A stretch of 64,000 nt of DNA from NCBI GenBank assembly GCA_965232285.1, contig CBDDPL010000004.1:1426001-1490000 (forward strand), read 5' to 3'. Under the pieces are notes generated by a model. That model saw nothing but the letters and a program-made list of their open reading frames with translations, did not search any database and was not told where the DNA came from. The DNA comes from Denitrobaculum sp965232285 (lineage in GTDB: Bacteria; Pseudomonadota; Alphaproteobacteria; Kiloniellales; Kiloniellaceae). The translations under genes were made by a program, and so were the position numbers. Position 1 is the first letter of the stretch, and every line of letters starts with the position of its first letter. Below, piece by piece: positions 53,015 through 61,798 of this stretch.

Positions 53015-53955
53015 CCTGGAAGCTCCGCGGGACCCTGCCACGAAACGCGCAAGCGGTGGTCTGGGTGCTGCTGGGAACCGGGATCTTCTCGGTCTTTTAT
53101 GCCTCCGGTAAATTCGCGGGCGATGTGGCGTCGCCGCTGCAGGTCGTTTTCCTGCGTTATCTCGGCGGCTTTGCCACGCTCGTCTGTATTGCCGCGCTGA
53201 GCCGGAAGAGTCCGGCCGCCTATGTCAGCAAGCAGCCGGTCTCTCATTTCCTCCGCGCGGTTTTCGGCTGCTATGGGGTGGTCGCGATCGTCTATGCTTC
53301 GGCACGGATGCCGGTGATGGACGCGGCGGCCATCGGATTGCTTTACGTCGTCTTCGTGATCCCGCTCGGTATTCTGTTCCTGGGGGAGCGCATCCATGCT
53401 CGACAGTGGATGGCGATTTTGCTGTCGGGTATCGGCGCGTTCGTCGTCGTGCTGTACAGGGGCGCCTTTCAGACCTTGGACGCCGCATACCTTTGGCCGG
53501 CGTTGATTGCGCTGGGCGGGGCCATGCTCTTCGCGCTCGAAGGCATTCTGATCAGGATCCTGAGCCAGAGAGACAGTGCCATGACGGCTCTGCTCCATAT
53601 GAATTTCTTCGGCATCTTCTTGATTCTGCCGGCGGCGCTCCCAACCTGGGCTTCGACTGATCTCAGCCAGAACTTACCCTTTCTGCTGCTCGGCCCTATT
53701 GCGATCACGGCGCAGTACTTCATCATCCGGGGATACCGGATGGCCGATATCTCGGTGGTCGGTCCCATCGACTATAGCTGGCTCGTCTTCGCCGCCCTGA
53801 TCGGCTACATCGTTTTCAACGAGACCCCGACCCTCGGCGTGATCCTGGGGACGCTGTTGATCATGATCGGCGGTGTGGCGCTGGCCGCGACAAAGGCGCC
53901 GCCGGTATCTGACGGAATAGGGGAGAGCGGCAAAAGAAAACGGCCCGCCCCATAA
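53002..53955 (+). CDS. DMT-family (EamA) transporter
   Basis: Inner-membrane transporter, 317 residues with ten helices in two EamA repeats (VVWVLLGTGIFSVFYASGKF and LWPALIALGGAMLFALEGIL). The C-terminal helix pair contains DYSWLVFAALIGYIVFNETP. The start ATG at 53002 lies inside the end of the DUF1127-like gene; GTG at 52981 is possible. Export substrate unknown. The gene end overlaps the ctrA terminator. Confidence 0.87.
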   Translation: MAFVTWKLRGTLPRNAQAVVWVLLGTGIFSVFYASGKFAGDVASPLQVVFLRYLGGFATLVCIAALSRKSPAAYVSKQPVSHFLRAVFGCYGVVAIVYASARMPVMDAAAIGLLYVVFVIPLGILFLGERIHARQWMAILLSGIGAFVVVLYRGAFQTLDAAYLWPALIALGGAMLFALEGILIRILSQRDSAMTALLHMNFFGIFLILPAALPTWASTDLSQNLPFLLLGPIAITAQYFIIRGYRMADISVVGPIDYSWLVFAALIGYIVFNETPTLGVILGTLLIMIGGVALAATKAPPVSDGIGESGKRKRPAP

Positions 53956-53970
53956 AGAGGGCAGGCCGTT
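53930..53970 (-). terminator. Intrinsic terminator of ctrA
   Basis: On the minus strand the hairpin with arms 53959-53970 and 53939-53950 (one mismatch) is followed by a T-rich run (complement of 53930-53938). It overlaps the 3' end of the DMT gene. Confidence 0.75.
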
Positions 53971-54041
53971 GCGTAAAAGCAGTTCAAGGCTGGAGCTCTG
54001 GACAGTCGCGGAGCTCGCTTAAAGCACTGAAGGTATGTTCG

Positions 54042-54779
54042 TCAGGCGGGGACCGCTTCCTGCTCCTGGTCGGAGTTGCTCGCCGGCTGGCTGTCCTGTC
54101 CGCCGACCGGATCGCGCAGCACGTAGCCGCGGCCCCAAACGGTTTCGATGTAGTTCGCGCCGCCGGTGGCTGCCGAAAGCTTCTTGCGCAGCTTGCAGAC
54201 GAAGACGTCGATGATCTTCAGTTCCGGCTCGTCCATGCCGCCGTAGAGATGGTTCAGGAACATCTCCTTGGTCAGGGTCGTGCCCTTGCGCAGGGACAGC
54301 AGCTCGAGGATGCCGTACTCCTTGCCGGTCAGGTGCAGCGGCTGGCTGTCGACCTCGACGGTGCGGGTATCCAGGTTCACCGTCAGCTTGCCGGTCTGGA
54401 TGATCGAGTCCGAATGACCCTTGGAGCGACGCACGATCGCCTGGATACGGGCAATCAGTTCGCGCTTGTCGAAGGGCTTGGTCAGGTAGTCGTCAGCGCC
54501 GACGCCCAGGCCCTTGATCTTGTCATCCAGGCCGTTCAGGCCGGACAGGATCAGGATCGGGGTCCTGACGCGCGCGGCGCGCAAACGCCGGAGGACCTCG
54601 TAGCCGTCGATGTCCGGCAGCATGAGGTCGAGGATGATAATGTCGTAGTCATAGATCTTACCGATCTCGAGGCCGTCTTCACCCATGTCGGTGGTATCAC
54701 AGACGTAGCCTTCGGATCGCAGCATCATCTCGATGCCTTGTGCCGTCGCGGAATCGTCCTCGACCAGAAGTACTCTCAT
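54042..54779 (-). CDS. ctrA: Cell-cycle response regulator CtrA
   Basis: Transcriptional regulator of 245 residues, phosphorylated through ChpT, controlling flagellar and cell-cycle genes in alphaproteobacteria. Receiver domain with VLLVEDDSATAQGIE, phosphoacceptor Asp51 in IIILDLMLPDIDGYEVLRRL and DDYLTKPFDKRELIARI; OmpR-type winged helix with GKEYGILELLSLRKGTTLTK and CKLRKKLSAATGG, ending NYIETVWGRGYVLRDP. The C terminus ends in -VPA. Divergent from fliI. Confidence 0.97.
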   Translation of the reverse strand: MRVLLVEDDSATAQGIEMMLRSEGYVCDTTDMGEDGLEIGKIYDYDIIILDLMLPDIDGYEVLRRLRAARVRTPILILSGLNGLDDKIKGLGVGADDYLTKPFDKRELIARIQAIVRRSKGHSDSIIQTGKLTVNLDTRTVEVDSQPLHLTGKEYGILELLSLRKGTTLTKEMFLNHLYGGMDEPELKIIDVFVCKLRKKLSAATGGANYIETVWGRGYVLRDPVGGQDSQPASNSDQEQEAVPA

Positions 54780-55114
54780 AGCTCCAACCCAAATGGTTAA
54801 GATTATTCAAGATTAAGTCCGTTAACCATTTTGGGGAAGCTTTATTAACAAACTCTTACCCAAAGACGGTTATGTACGAACAAATTTTCGATTCGCGTGG
54901 TGGACTTATGAATTTTTTCCGATAAGAAATTGATAAGATTGATAAAAGCCCGGTTAAGCCAAAAGCGCAAAAAATTTTCCCTACCCGGTTGAAGTTCTCG
55001 TCTGGGGGGCAAAAAAGAGTCTCGCGCCGGTTCTTTAATCCTCCGTTAAACGTAATCGGAGATCTTTCCGTTCGTTGGGGTTAGCCATAACCCCTTGAAT
55101 TGCGGATGGTCTGA
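54780..55114. promoter_or_regulatory. ctrA/fliI divergent region, AT-rich, with CtrA box
   Basis: This gene-free 335 bp is unusually AT-rich for the window and holds several TTAA tetramers (54797, 54813, 54822, 54844). TTAA-N7-TTAA at 55035-55049 is the canonical CtrA box, 66 bp before fliI. A hairpin ggggtta-gcca-taacccc (55077-55094) sits in the probable fliI leader. Confidence 0.75.
55035..55049. promoter_or_regulatory. CtrA binding box (TTAA-N7-TTAA)
   Basis: TTAA at 55035-55038 and 55046-55049 with exactly seven bases between, matching the consensus site for CtrA, encoded just to the left. It is 66 bp upstream of the fliI start. Confidence 0.7.
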
Positions 55115-56473
55115 GTGCCCTTTTCTTCCTCTTCCCTGATTGCCGAAATCGAGCAGATTCCCAGTTACCAGCTTTACGGCCGCGTCGCCGGCATCCTCGG
55201 TATGCTGGTGGAGGTTGCCGGCCTTGAGCGGGTCCTTTCTATTGGCGCACGCTGCAATCTGGTGGCCCGGGGCAACCGCCGCGTGCCGGGAGAGGTGATC
55301 GGCTTTCGTGAAAAGCGTGCTTTGCTGCTGCCCTTCGGATCCCTCGACGGAGTCGGTCTGGGCTGCAAGGCGGAACTGGCCGATTCGGATCCGGTCATCC
55401 GGCCTCATCACGCCTGGCTCGGGCGCGTCATTAACGCGCTCGGAGAGCCGATCGACGGCAAGGGGCCGCTGACCAGCGGCATGGACCCTTACCGCTTGCG
55501 TGCATCTCCGCCGCCGGCTCACAGTCGCCAACGGGTGGGAGAGAAGCTCGATCTGGGCGTGCGCGCCATCAATACCTTTCTGACCTGCTGCCGCGGCCAG
55601 CGCATGGGCATCTTCGCCGGTTCCGGCGTTGGCAAGTCGGTGCTGCTCTCGATGCTCGCGCGTTACACGCAGTCTGACATCAACGTTATCGGCCTCATCG
55701 GCGAGCGTGGCCGGGAGGTGCAGGAGTGGCTGGAAGACGATCTGGGCGAAGAAGGCCTGGCCCGCTCGGTGGTGATCGTCGCGACCTCCGACGAACCGCC
55801 GCTGATGCGCCGGCAGGCGGCCTACCTTACCTTGGCCGTCGCTGAGTACTTCCGCGATCAGGGCCGTGACGTCCTTTGTATGATGGATTCCGTAACCCGC
55901 TTCGCCATGGCCATGCGTGAGATCGGGCTCGCCGCGGGTGAGCCGCCGGCCAGCAAGGGCTACACGCCTTCGGTCTTCGCCGAACTGCCGCAGCTTCTCG
56001 AGCGGGCGGGTCCGGGAATCGACAAGGGCTCGATCACCGGCCTCTTTACCGTTCTGGTCGAAGGCGACGATCACAATGAACCGATTGCCGATGCGGTGCG
56101 CGGCATCCTGGATGGTCATATCGTGCTGGAGCGAACCATTGCCGAGCGCAACCGCTATCCGGCGATCAATATCCTGCGCAGCATCTCGCGGACCATGCCG
56201 GCCTGTAACAGCGAACCCGAAAATGCGCTGGTGACCCGCGCGCGGGGGCTGCTTTCCACTTACGAGGATATGGCGGAGTTGATCCGCATCGGGGCTTACA
56301 AGCAGGGCAGCGACGCCGCGACCGACGAGGCGCTCGGCTATTATCCGCTGCTCGAATCCTTCCTGTCGCAGAGGCAGCGCGAGCGCTTTCAGCTCGACGA
56401 CGGCTACGCGGAACTGGCGCGGCTGCTCAATGAGCCCTGGGCGCCGCCGGATGCGCAGCCGGCACTGCAATAA
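55115..56473 (+). CDS. fliI: Flagellum-specific ATPase FliI
   Basis: Export ATPase of the flagellar type III secretion system, 452 residues. Nucleotide-binding motif MGIFAGSGVGKSVLLSML, VIGLIGERGREVQEWL, the Walker B segment QGRDVLCMMDSVTRFAMAM and the catalytic block YTPSVFAELPQLLERAG. N-terminal beta-domain includes GRVINALGEPIDGKG. Start is GTG at 55115 with GGATGG seven bases upstream. Followed by fliJ. Confidence 0.97.
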   Translation: MPFSSSSLIAEIEQIPSYQLYGRVAGILGMLVEVAGLERVLSIGARCNLVARGNRRVPGEVIGFREKRALLLPFGSLDGVGLGCKAELADSDPVIRPHHAWLGRVINALGEPIDGKGPLTSGMDPYRLRASPPPAHSRQRVGEKLDLGVRAINTFLTCCRGQRMGIFAGSGVGKSVLLSMLARYTQSDINVIGLIGERGREVQEWLEDDLGEEGLARSVVIVATSDEPPLMRRQAAYLTLAVAEYFRDQGRDVLCMMDSVTRFAMAMREIGLAAGEPPASKGYTPSVFAELPQLLERAGPGIDKGSITGLFTVLVEGDDHNEPIADAVRGILDGHIVLERTIAERNRYPAINILRSISRTMPACNSEPENALVTRARGLLSTYEDMAELIRIGAYKQGSDAATDEALGYYPLLESFLSQRQRERFQLDDGYAELARLLNEPWAPPDAQPALQ

Positions 56474-56552
56474 AAGAGCGGCAGTCCGCCGCTGGTGCCG
56501 GATCGGGCCGGGGCGGGATGTGCCATGAGTGAGAGTGTGATTTGAAGAGGGT

Positions 56553-56993
56553 GTGGGGACAGTGACAGCGTTGCATAGCCTGGTGCGGGTACACCAGTGG
56601 GAGCTCGACGAGAAACGCCAGAAACTTGCGGATCTCGAACGGCTGGTCGAAAAGATGAGGAACGACTTGGCGGGGATCGACCAGGCCTACGAGTCCGAGA
56701 AGCTTCTGGCAGGGGCTTCGCCGGAGGCCGCGGCCGCCTTTCCGAACTACGCCGCGGCGGTCAAGCTGCGGCGTCAAAAGGTTCAGGATTCCATCCAGGC
56801 GCTTGAGGCTTCGATCGAGGCGGCGCGGGAAGAGGTGCGCGAGGCTTTTCAGGAGCTGAAGAAATACCAGACGGCGGAAAGCAACCAGCAGCGCCGGGAA
56901 AAGGCGAAGCGGGTGAAGCGGGAACAGCAGGCGATGGACGAAGTCGGCCTGAACCTCTACCGTCGGCGTCGCACGACTCGCCGTGCCTCCTGA
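56553..56993 (+). CDS. fliJ: Flagellar export chaperone FliJ
   Basis: Coiled-coil protein of about 146 residues binding FliI in the export apparatus. It is almost entirely charged helix: LVRVHQWELDEKRQKLADLE, AAAVKLRRQKVQDSIQALEA and AREEVREAFQELKKYQTAES, ending in an Arg-rich tail. Size and place after fliI identify it. The start is GTG at 56553 or 56562. Confidence 0.88.
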   Translation: MGTVTALHSLVRVHQWELDEKRQKLADLERLVEKMRNDLAGIDQAYESEKLLAGASPEAAAAFPNYAAAVKLRRQKVQDSIQALEASIEAAREEVREAFQELKKYQTAESNQQRREKAKRVKREQQAMDEVGLNLYRRRRTTRRAS

Positions 56994-57124
56994 CACTTTA
57001 AGCGAGTCGACCGGCCGGGATCTTCAGTTTTCGTTGACCATTCTTCGGCAGGATATAACTGTGATCAGGGCTTTTGGCGTATAACGTGCGGAACAGTCGC
57101 CCGCGTAGCGATCAGACGGCGGTG

Positions 57125-58252
57125 ATGAACATGGATAAAGGCTGCATTCTCGTGACCGGCGGTGCCGGTTTTATCGGCGGCAACTTCGTGACGCAGGCAC
57201 TGCGCCTCGGTTACCGGGTTCTGAACCTGGACGCTCTGACCTACGCTGGCGGGCCCTTTGTCCTGAACGCTTTGCTGCGGCACCCCGAGCACCACTTCGT
57301 CAATGCCCGGATCGAAAACCGTGAGGCCGTGGACGCCCTGCTGCGCGAGTACACGCCTTCCGCCATCATCAACTTCGCCGCCGAGACCCACGTTGATCGT
57401 TCGATCGACAATCCGGGGGTGTTCATCCAGAGCAACGTGGTCGGCGTGCAGACGCTGCTCGATGCGGCGGTGCATTACCAGGCCGGCCTTTCGGATTCCG
57501 AGAGCCGCGCCTTCCGCTTCCTGCAGATCTCGACTGACGAGGTCTTCGGATCGATCGACGGCGCGGCGGTGACGGAAGACTGTCGCTACAGCCCCAACTC
57601 ACCCTATTCGGCCAGCAAGGCGGCGGGCGATCACCTGGTTCGCGCCTACCACAAGACCTACGGCCTGCCGACCCTGATTACCGTGGCGACCAACAACTAC
57701 GGCCCCATGCAGTTTCCGGAAAAGCTGATTCCGCTGATGATCGTCAAGGCCGTGCGCGAGGAACCCCTGCCGCTTTATGGCGATGGCGAGAATGTGCGCG
57801 ACTGGCTTTACGTGACCGATCACTGCCGCGCGATTTTTGCGGTTCTGGAGGTGGGCAAGCCCGGCGCGACTTACAATGTCGCGGGGGATAACCAGGCTTC
57901 CAATCTTGATGTGGTGCGGCGCATCTGCCGCGCACTGGATAAGCGCAAGCCCATGACCGGCGGCGCGCGGCATGAAGAGCTGATTTCCTTCGTTGCCGAC
58001 CGGCCAGGCCATGACCGGCGCTACGCGCTGGACGCCACCAAGCTCAAGACCGAGCTGGGCTGGTCGCCGGAAGTCGACTTCGAGCGTGGTCTCGAAGAGA
58101 CCATTGACTGGTACCTGGAAAACGTGGAGTTCTGGAAACCGATCCTGGGCGGCAGCTATGACGGCCATCGTCTCGGTCTCGGCCGTCTCCCGGCCGCGCC
58201 AGAAGCCTCTTACGCCAAAGCCTCCTACGACGCCAAGGCTGCCACCGGCTGA
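57125..58252 (+). CDS. rmlB: dTDP-glucose 4,6-dehydratase
   Basis: NAD-dependent short-chain dehydratase, 375 residues, making dTDP-4-keto-6-deoxyglucose for rhamnose and related sugars. Motifs: ILVTGGAGFIGGNFVTQAL, NFAAETHVDRSIDNP, QISTDEVFGS, SPYSASKAAGDHLVRAYHKT (Tyr-xxx-Lys) and GDGENVRDWLYVTDHC. Start at 57125 or two codons later. None of rmlA, rmlC or rmlD is near; its place among flagellar genes may point to flagellin or surface glycosylation. Confidence 0.93.
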   Translation: MNMDKGCILVTGGAGFIGGNFVTQALRLGYRVLNLDALTYAGGPFVLNALLRHPEHHFVNARIENREAVDALLREYTPSAIINFAAETHVDRSIDNPGVFIQSNVVGVQTLLDAAVHYQAGLSDSESRAFRFLQISTDEVFGSIDGAAVTEDCRYSPNSPYSASKAAGDHLVRAYHKTYGLPTLITVATNNYGPMQFPEKLIPLMIVKAVREEPLPLYGDGENVRDWLYVTDHCRAIFAVLEVGKPGATYNVAGDNQASNLDVVRRICRALDKRKPMTGGARHEELISFVADRPGHDRRYALDATKLKTELGWSPEVDFERGLEETIDWYLENVEFWKPILGGSYDGHRLGLGRLPAAPEASYAKASYDAKAATG

Positions 58253-58282
58253 GCCCGCCACTGCAGGCGGCCTTCCAAATTT

Positions 58283-59935
58283 TCAAATCATCAGATCCGG
58301 TGAGGACTGCAGCCCGCCGGCTTTGGCCGCTGCCGGCTGCCAGGAGTCCGAGGCTTCGAAGAGGATTTGCCCCGCCAGACCGAGGCTGTGGTTGGACTCG
58401 GTGAAGATCCGGGTGATCTCTTCGCGCATGGGGCGGGAGAAGGGGCGGCGGGTGCGTAAAATCAGATCGAAGAGCTTCGCGCGGATCAGGCCGTCTGCCT
58501 GCAGATCGCCGGTCCGCCGCAATTCGATTTCCAGCAGGAAGCGGGTGGCGTCCGCGCCAGAGCCTTCCTTGCCCTCCTGTTCCTCGTCGGGGTTCTGACG
58601 GCGCAGGAAAAGACGTAGCTGTCGAAGCTGACCCTCGTCCAGGAAGGGCAGGACCAGAGACCGCCATTCTCCACCACTTGAGTCGGCGAGGCGGCCCGCC
58701 TGCGCCAGATCACTCTCGAGCCGGTTTAACAGATCGCCATGCCCCTCGCGCTGAAACAGCTCCAGCGTGGGACGGCCGAGCCAGCTACCCACCTGACCCG
58801 CGTTGAGTGCCGACAGCAGAAACAGCAGATTCGAACTAAGCTGGGCACCGGCGGATGGGACCCGCTGCAAAACCTGTGCGGCCAGGGCAGCGGGGATCTG
58901 GCCTTCACCGGCGCGCCGCGCCAGGGTCTCGAGGCTCGGCCAGGCAAGGCCTGACATAGCGGTCGGCTGCAGCGTTGCCTCAAGCGGTGCAGTTGCCGGT
59001 AAAGCTTGTGGGAGGCTTTTCAGCAGAACCTGGATTTCAACCTTCGCGCCCGGCGGCAGCTTCAGAGGCTCGCTCAGAGAAAGGACTCCAAGACTGCTTT
59101 GCAGCAGCGTGCGTGCGCCTGCGCCCGACGGCACGGCCGCGCTTGACGGAGCGGGCGTGCCACCCTGGCCGGTGGTGGTAACCACATTGCCCTGAAGAAC
59201 GGGATTGGTTGTAGCCGCTGCCGGGGCCTGCGGCGCTGTCAGCGGATTGGCGGTGGTCGCCTGTGCGCCTGGCGGCAAGGCCGTCACCTGCACCTGAAAC
59301 TGCGCGCCGCTTGGCAACTGCCGCAGGATGGCCGGCAGTTGTGCGGCGGCTGAGCCCGGCTGTGCGCTCGCTGCAATCCCGCCGCCGGTCGGTCGCGCCG
59401 CGAGTGAAGATTCGAGCGTCGCCGTCAACACCTGGCTGGAGAGCTGCACCGGCGTCTCCGCTGCGGGTCGAAGCGGAGCCTGGCTCCCGGCGATGACTTT
59501 CGGGCCGACGACCTGTAGCTGTACCTGTCCGCCCTCGCGGATCTGCAGGGCGACCTTGGCGCCTTCCGGCAGGGCGAAGCTTGTCGCCAGCGAAATGCGA
59601 CCGTACTTGGTCATAATCTGCAGGCTGCCTGATTGCTCGGCGCTCAAGACACTGCCAGAGAGCACGGTCCCGCTGGGTAGGGTCGACAGGATTTCAGGCG
59701 CCGCGGCGATCGGCGCGAGCACAGGCTTTGGCGTTGTGGCCGGAGGCTGCTGGGCCGGCGGCGGGGCGGACGCTTGTGGCGGGCTACCTTGGGCGTTTGC
59801 AGGGGCCGGGGGCGTCGCTGAGGGCGTTGCGGGAGGTGGCGCGGGCGAAGAAGCGCCCGTCGCCGCGGCGCCGGATTGCGGCGCGGCGGGATTGGCGGGC
59901 GGCGCCGCCGGAGGAGGGGGTGAGACGCCGCTCAT
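58283..59935 (-). CDS. Proline/alanine-rich FliK-like protein of the flagellar cluster
   Basis: Protein of 550 residues with no family I can name with certainty. An N-terminal low-complexity region (1-75) of Pro, Ala and Ser is followed by repeated beta-rich segments (LPSGTVLSGSVLSAEQSGSL, LPEGAKVALQIREGGQVQL, LPPGAKVEIQVLLKSLP) and a helical C-terminal region (SLVLPFLDEGQLRQLRLFLR, FLLEIELRRTGDLQADGLI, RPMREEITRIFTE). Layout and position after flhG resemble hook-length control (FliK) proteins. It overlaps flhG by 4 bp and converges on rmlB. Confidence 0.6.
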   Translation of the reverse strand: MSGVSPPPPAAPPANPAAPQSGAAATGASSPAPPPATPSATPPAPANAQGSPPQASAPPPAQQPPATTPKPVLAPIAAAPEILSTLPSGTVLSGSVLSAEQSGSLQIMTKYGRISLATSFALPEGAKVALQIREGGQVQLQVVGPKVIAGSQAPLRPAAETPVQLSSQVLTATLESSLAARPTGGGIAASAQPGSAAAQLPAILRQLPSGAQFQVQVTALPPGAQATTANPLTAPQAPAAATTNPVLQGNVVTTTGQGGTPAPSSAAVPSGAGARTLLQSSLGVLSLSEPLKLPPGAKVEIQVLLKSLPQALPATAPLEATLQPTAMSGLAWPSLETLARRAGEGQIPAALAAQVLQRVPSAGAQLSSNLLFLLSALNAGQVGSWLGRPTLELFQREGHGDLLNRLESDLAQAGRLADSSGGEWRSLVLPFLDEGQLRQLRLFLRRQNPDEEQEGKEGSGADATRFLLEIELRRTGDLQADGLIRAKLFDLILRTRRPFSRPMREEITRIFTESNHSLGLAGQILFEASDSWQPAAAKAGGLQSSPDLMI

Positions 59936-60735
59936 GGGCCGCCGGTCAGGCGCCGTGCCAGAGCCTGGATGTCTTCGGCGGCCTTCGAGTTGGGATAGCG
60001 GGTGAGCAGGGGAGTCTGATGCCGGATGCTCTCCTTGACCGAGCTGTCGCGCCGGATCACCCCGGCCAGGGGCGGCGTGATCTTCAGGAAGGATTCACAG
60101 GCCTTGCGGATGGTGCCGTAAGTGCGCTGGCCTTCGTTGATGGTCTCGGCCATGTTGACCACCACCCGCAGATCCATGCCCGGGAACTGGCGTGTGGTCA
60201 ACTTGATGAAGGCATAGGCGTCGGTCAGGGAGGTCGGCTCGTCGTTGGTGACCACCAGGCAGGTGCCAGCCAGCGCGGCGAACTGTCGGACTGTCCGCTC
60301 GATGCCTGCGCCAAGGTCGAGTACCACGTGATTGTAACCGCTCGAGAGGGCGACGAGGTCTGAGATCAGGCCGCCGAGACGGTTGCCGGGCAGATTGGCC
60401 AGATTGCCGGAGCCCGAACGCCCGGCGATGACGTCGAAGCCGCCGGTGGCATAGCTCACCTTCGCGGCCTCCAGGCCGTAGCGCCCGGCGATCACGCCGC
60501 CCAGATCCCGCTCCGGTGCCAGGTCGAGCTGGATGTCGACGTTCGCCAGTCCCAGATCGCCGTCGAACAGCATGGTGGACTGTCCCTTGTTCGCCAGGGC
60601 GTGGGACAGGGAAACGGACAGCCAGGTCTTGCCGACGCCGCCCTTGCCCGATGCGACCGCGATAATGTTTGCGGCGGACTTGCCGTTGGCAGCCAGTGCG
60701 CCTGAAGCCATTACTTTTGAAACTTCCATTATCAC
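59932..60735 (-). CDS. flhG: FlhG (MinD-like flagellar number/placement ATPase)
   Basis: Cytoplasmic ATPase of about 267 residues working with FlhF. Deviant Walker A IIAVASGKGGVGKTWLSVSL, switch region MLFDGDLGLANVDIQLDL, and DLGAGIERTVRQFAALAGTC. The N-terminal 25 residues lack the DQAxxLR motif that in other FlhG proteins stimulates FlhF. Start is GTG at 60735 overlapping flhF, or ATG at 60729. Confidence 0.9.
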   Translation of the reverse strand: MIMEVSKVMASGALAANGKSAANIIAVASGKGGVGKTWLSVSLSHALANKGQSTMLFDGDLGLANVDIQLDLAPERDLGGVIAGRYGLEAAKVSYATGGFDVIAGRSGSGNLANLPGNRLGGLISDLVALSSGYNHVVLDLGAGIERTVRQFAALAGTCLVVTNDEPTSLTDAYAFIKLTTRQFPGMDLRVVVNMAETINEGQRTYGTIRKACESFLKITPPLAGVIRRDSSVKESIRHQTPLLTRYPNSKAAEDIQALARRLTGGP

Positions 60736-61709
60736 AGGGTTCCCAATACGAGCGAGAGGTGCTCTTGCGTGTTCGTTGTCGGTTGCAGCAGACGGGCGAG
60801 CGAGACCGGGTTGATCGGCGCCAGGCCGCCGCCGATCTGGGCGGAGATCCCGACGGCGGTCAGGCTGAAGCGTCCGGCATGGGCGGCGCAGATCAGCCCG
60901 CCATAGCGGCGGCTGGAATCCAGGCGCGTCATGATCAGGTGGCGCGCGCCGGTCTCACGGTAGGCGAGGGCGCTTTCGGCCTGTTCGTAGCAGTCGCCGC
61001 CGGAGGGGAGTGCCAGAATGCTCTGCGCGCTGACGGCTTCGGCGGTTGCGCGAAGCTCCCGTAGCGCCGTTTCGTCGTAGGGCGAAACGCCCGCTGTATC
61101 GATGATGGTCAGGTGATCCTTCGGCGTCTGCGTGACAAGTCCGGTCAAGTGATCCCGGTCGTCGGCGCGGTGCAGCGTCACCTCCAGGGCCGCGGCGAAG
61201 GTCTCCGCCTGCGACATGCCGCCGGCCTTGTCGCCGTCCATGGTGATCAGCGTCGCCTCGCGCCCGGCCAGCCTGACCATGGCGCAGAGTTTGGCCGCGG
61301 TGGCAGTCTTGCCCGAGCCACTCGGGCCGATGATCATGACCGGGCGCTTGCTGTCGGCGCTTGGCAGTGGGGCGAAGTCGAAGGCGCCGTCCAGCGCGCC
61401 GGCCAGCGCCATGATGTTGTCGTCAGCGCTTAGGCCCGAGGCATTGCTGAGCAGGCGGTTGGCCAAGGGAGCCGGAACCTGATGATAATCGAGGATGTCG
61501 GCGAGATCGTCGACGGTCTCGACCGTCTCCTCCGGGCTCTGCAGCTCGAAATCATCGTCCGCATCACTGTCCAGACCGGCCGTGACCTTGACGCCCAGCG
61601 CGCCGCCCAGTTCCTCGGTGGAGAGGATGACCGCGTCCAGGCCCAGGGCCTCACGCACCAGGTGCATGGCGTCGGGCAGGGTCTCCGCCGTGAAGCTCCT
61701 AAGCCGCAT
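60732..61709 (-). CDS. flhF: FlhF (SRP-type GTPase for flagellar placement)
   Basis: GTPase of 325 residues. N-terminal basic domain MRLRSFTAETLPDAMHLVRE, then the SRP-GTPase core: VMIIGPSGSGKTATAAKLCA, LITMDGDKAGGMSQAETFAA, LTIIDTAGVSPYD and LIMTRLDSSRRYGGLICAAH. The G2/G3 region differs from the usual DTYRxGAxEQL, so GTP handling may differ. ATG at 61709 has AGAGGTGG upstream. Overlaps flhG by a few bases. Confidence 0.93.
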   Translation of the reverse strand: MRLRSFTAETLPDAMHLVREALGLDAVILSTEELGGALGVKVTAGLDSDADDDFELQSPEETVETVDDLADILDYHQVPAPLANRLLSNASGLSADDNIMALAGALDGAFDFAPLPSADSKRPVMIIGPSGSGKTATAAKLCAMVRLAGREATLITMDGDKAGGMSQAETFAAALEVTLHRADDRDHLTGLVTQTPKDHLTIIDTAGVSPYDETALRELRATAEAVSAQSILALPSGGDCYEQAESALAYRETGARHLIMTRLDSSRRYGGLICAAHAGRFSLTAVGISAQIGGGLAPINPVSLARLLQPTTNTQEHLSLVLGTL

Positions 61710-61798
61710 GACAGTGACCACCTCTGCTTAAACCAGATCCGGGGACCACGCCTTTCGGCTCTATCGTTAAGTTACAAATCACGCGTCACAAACCGTAT

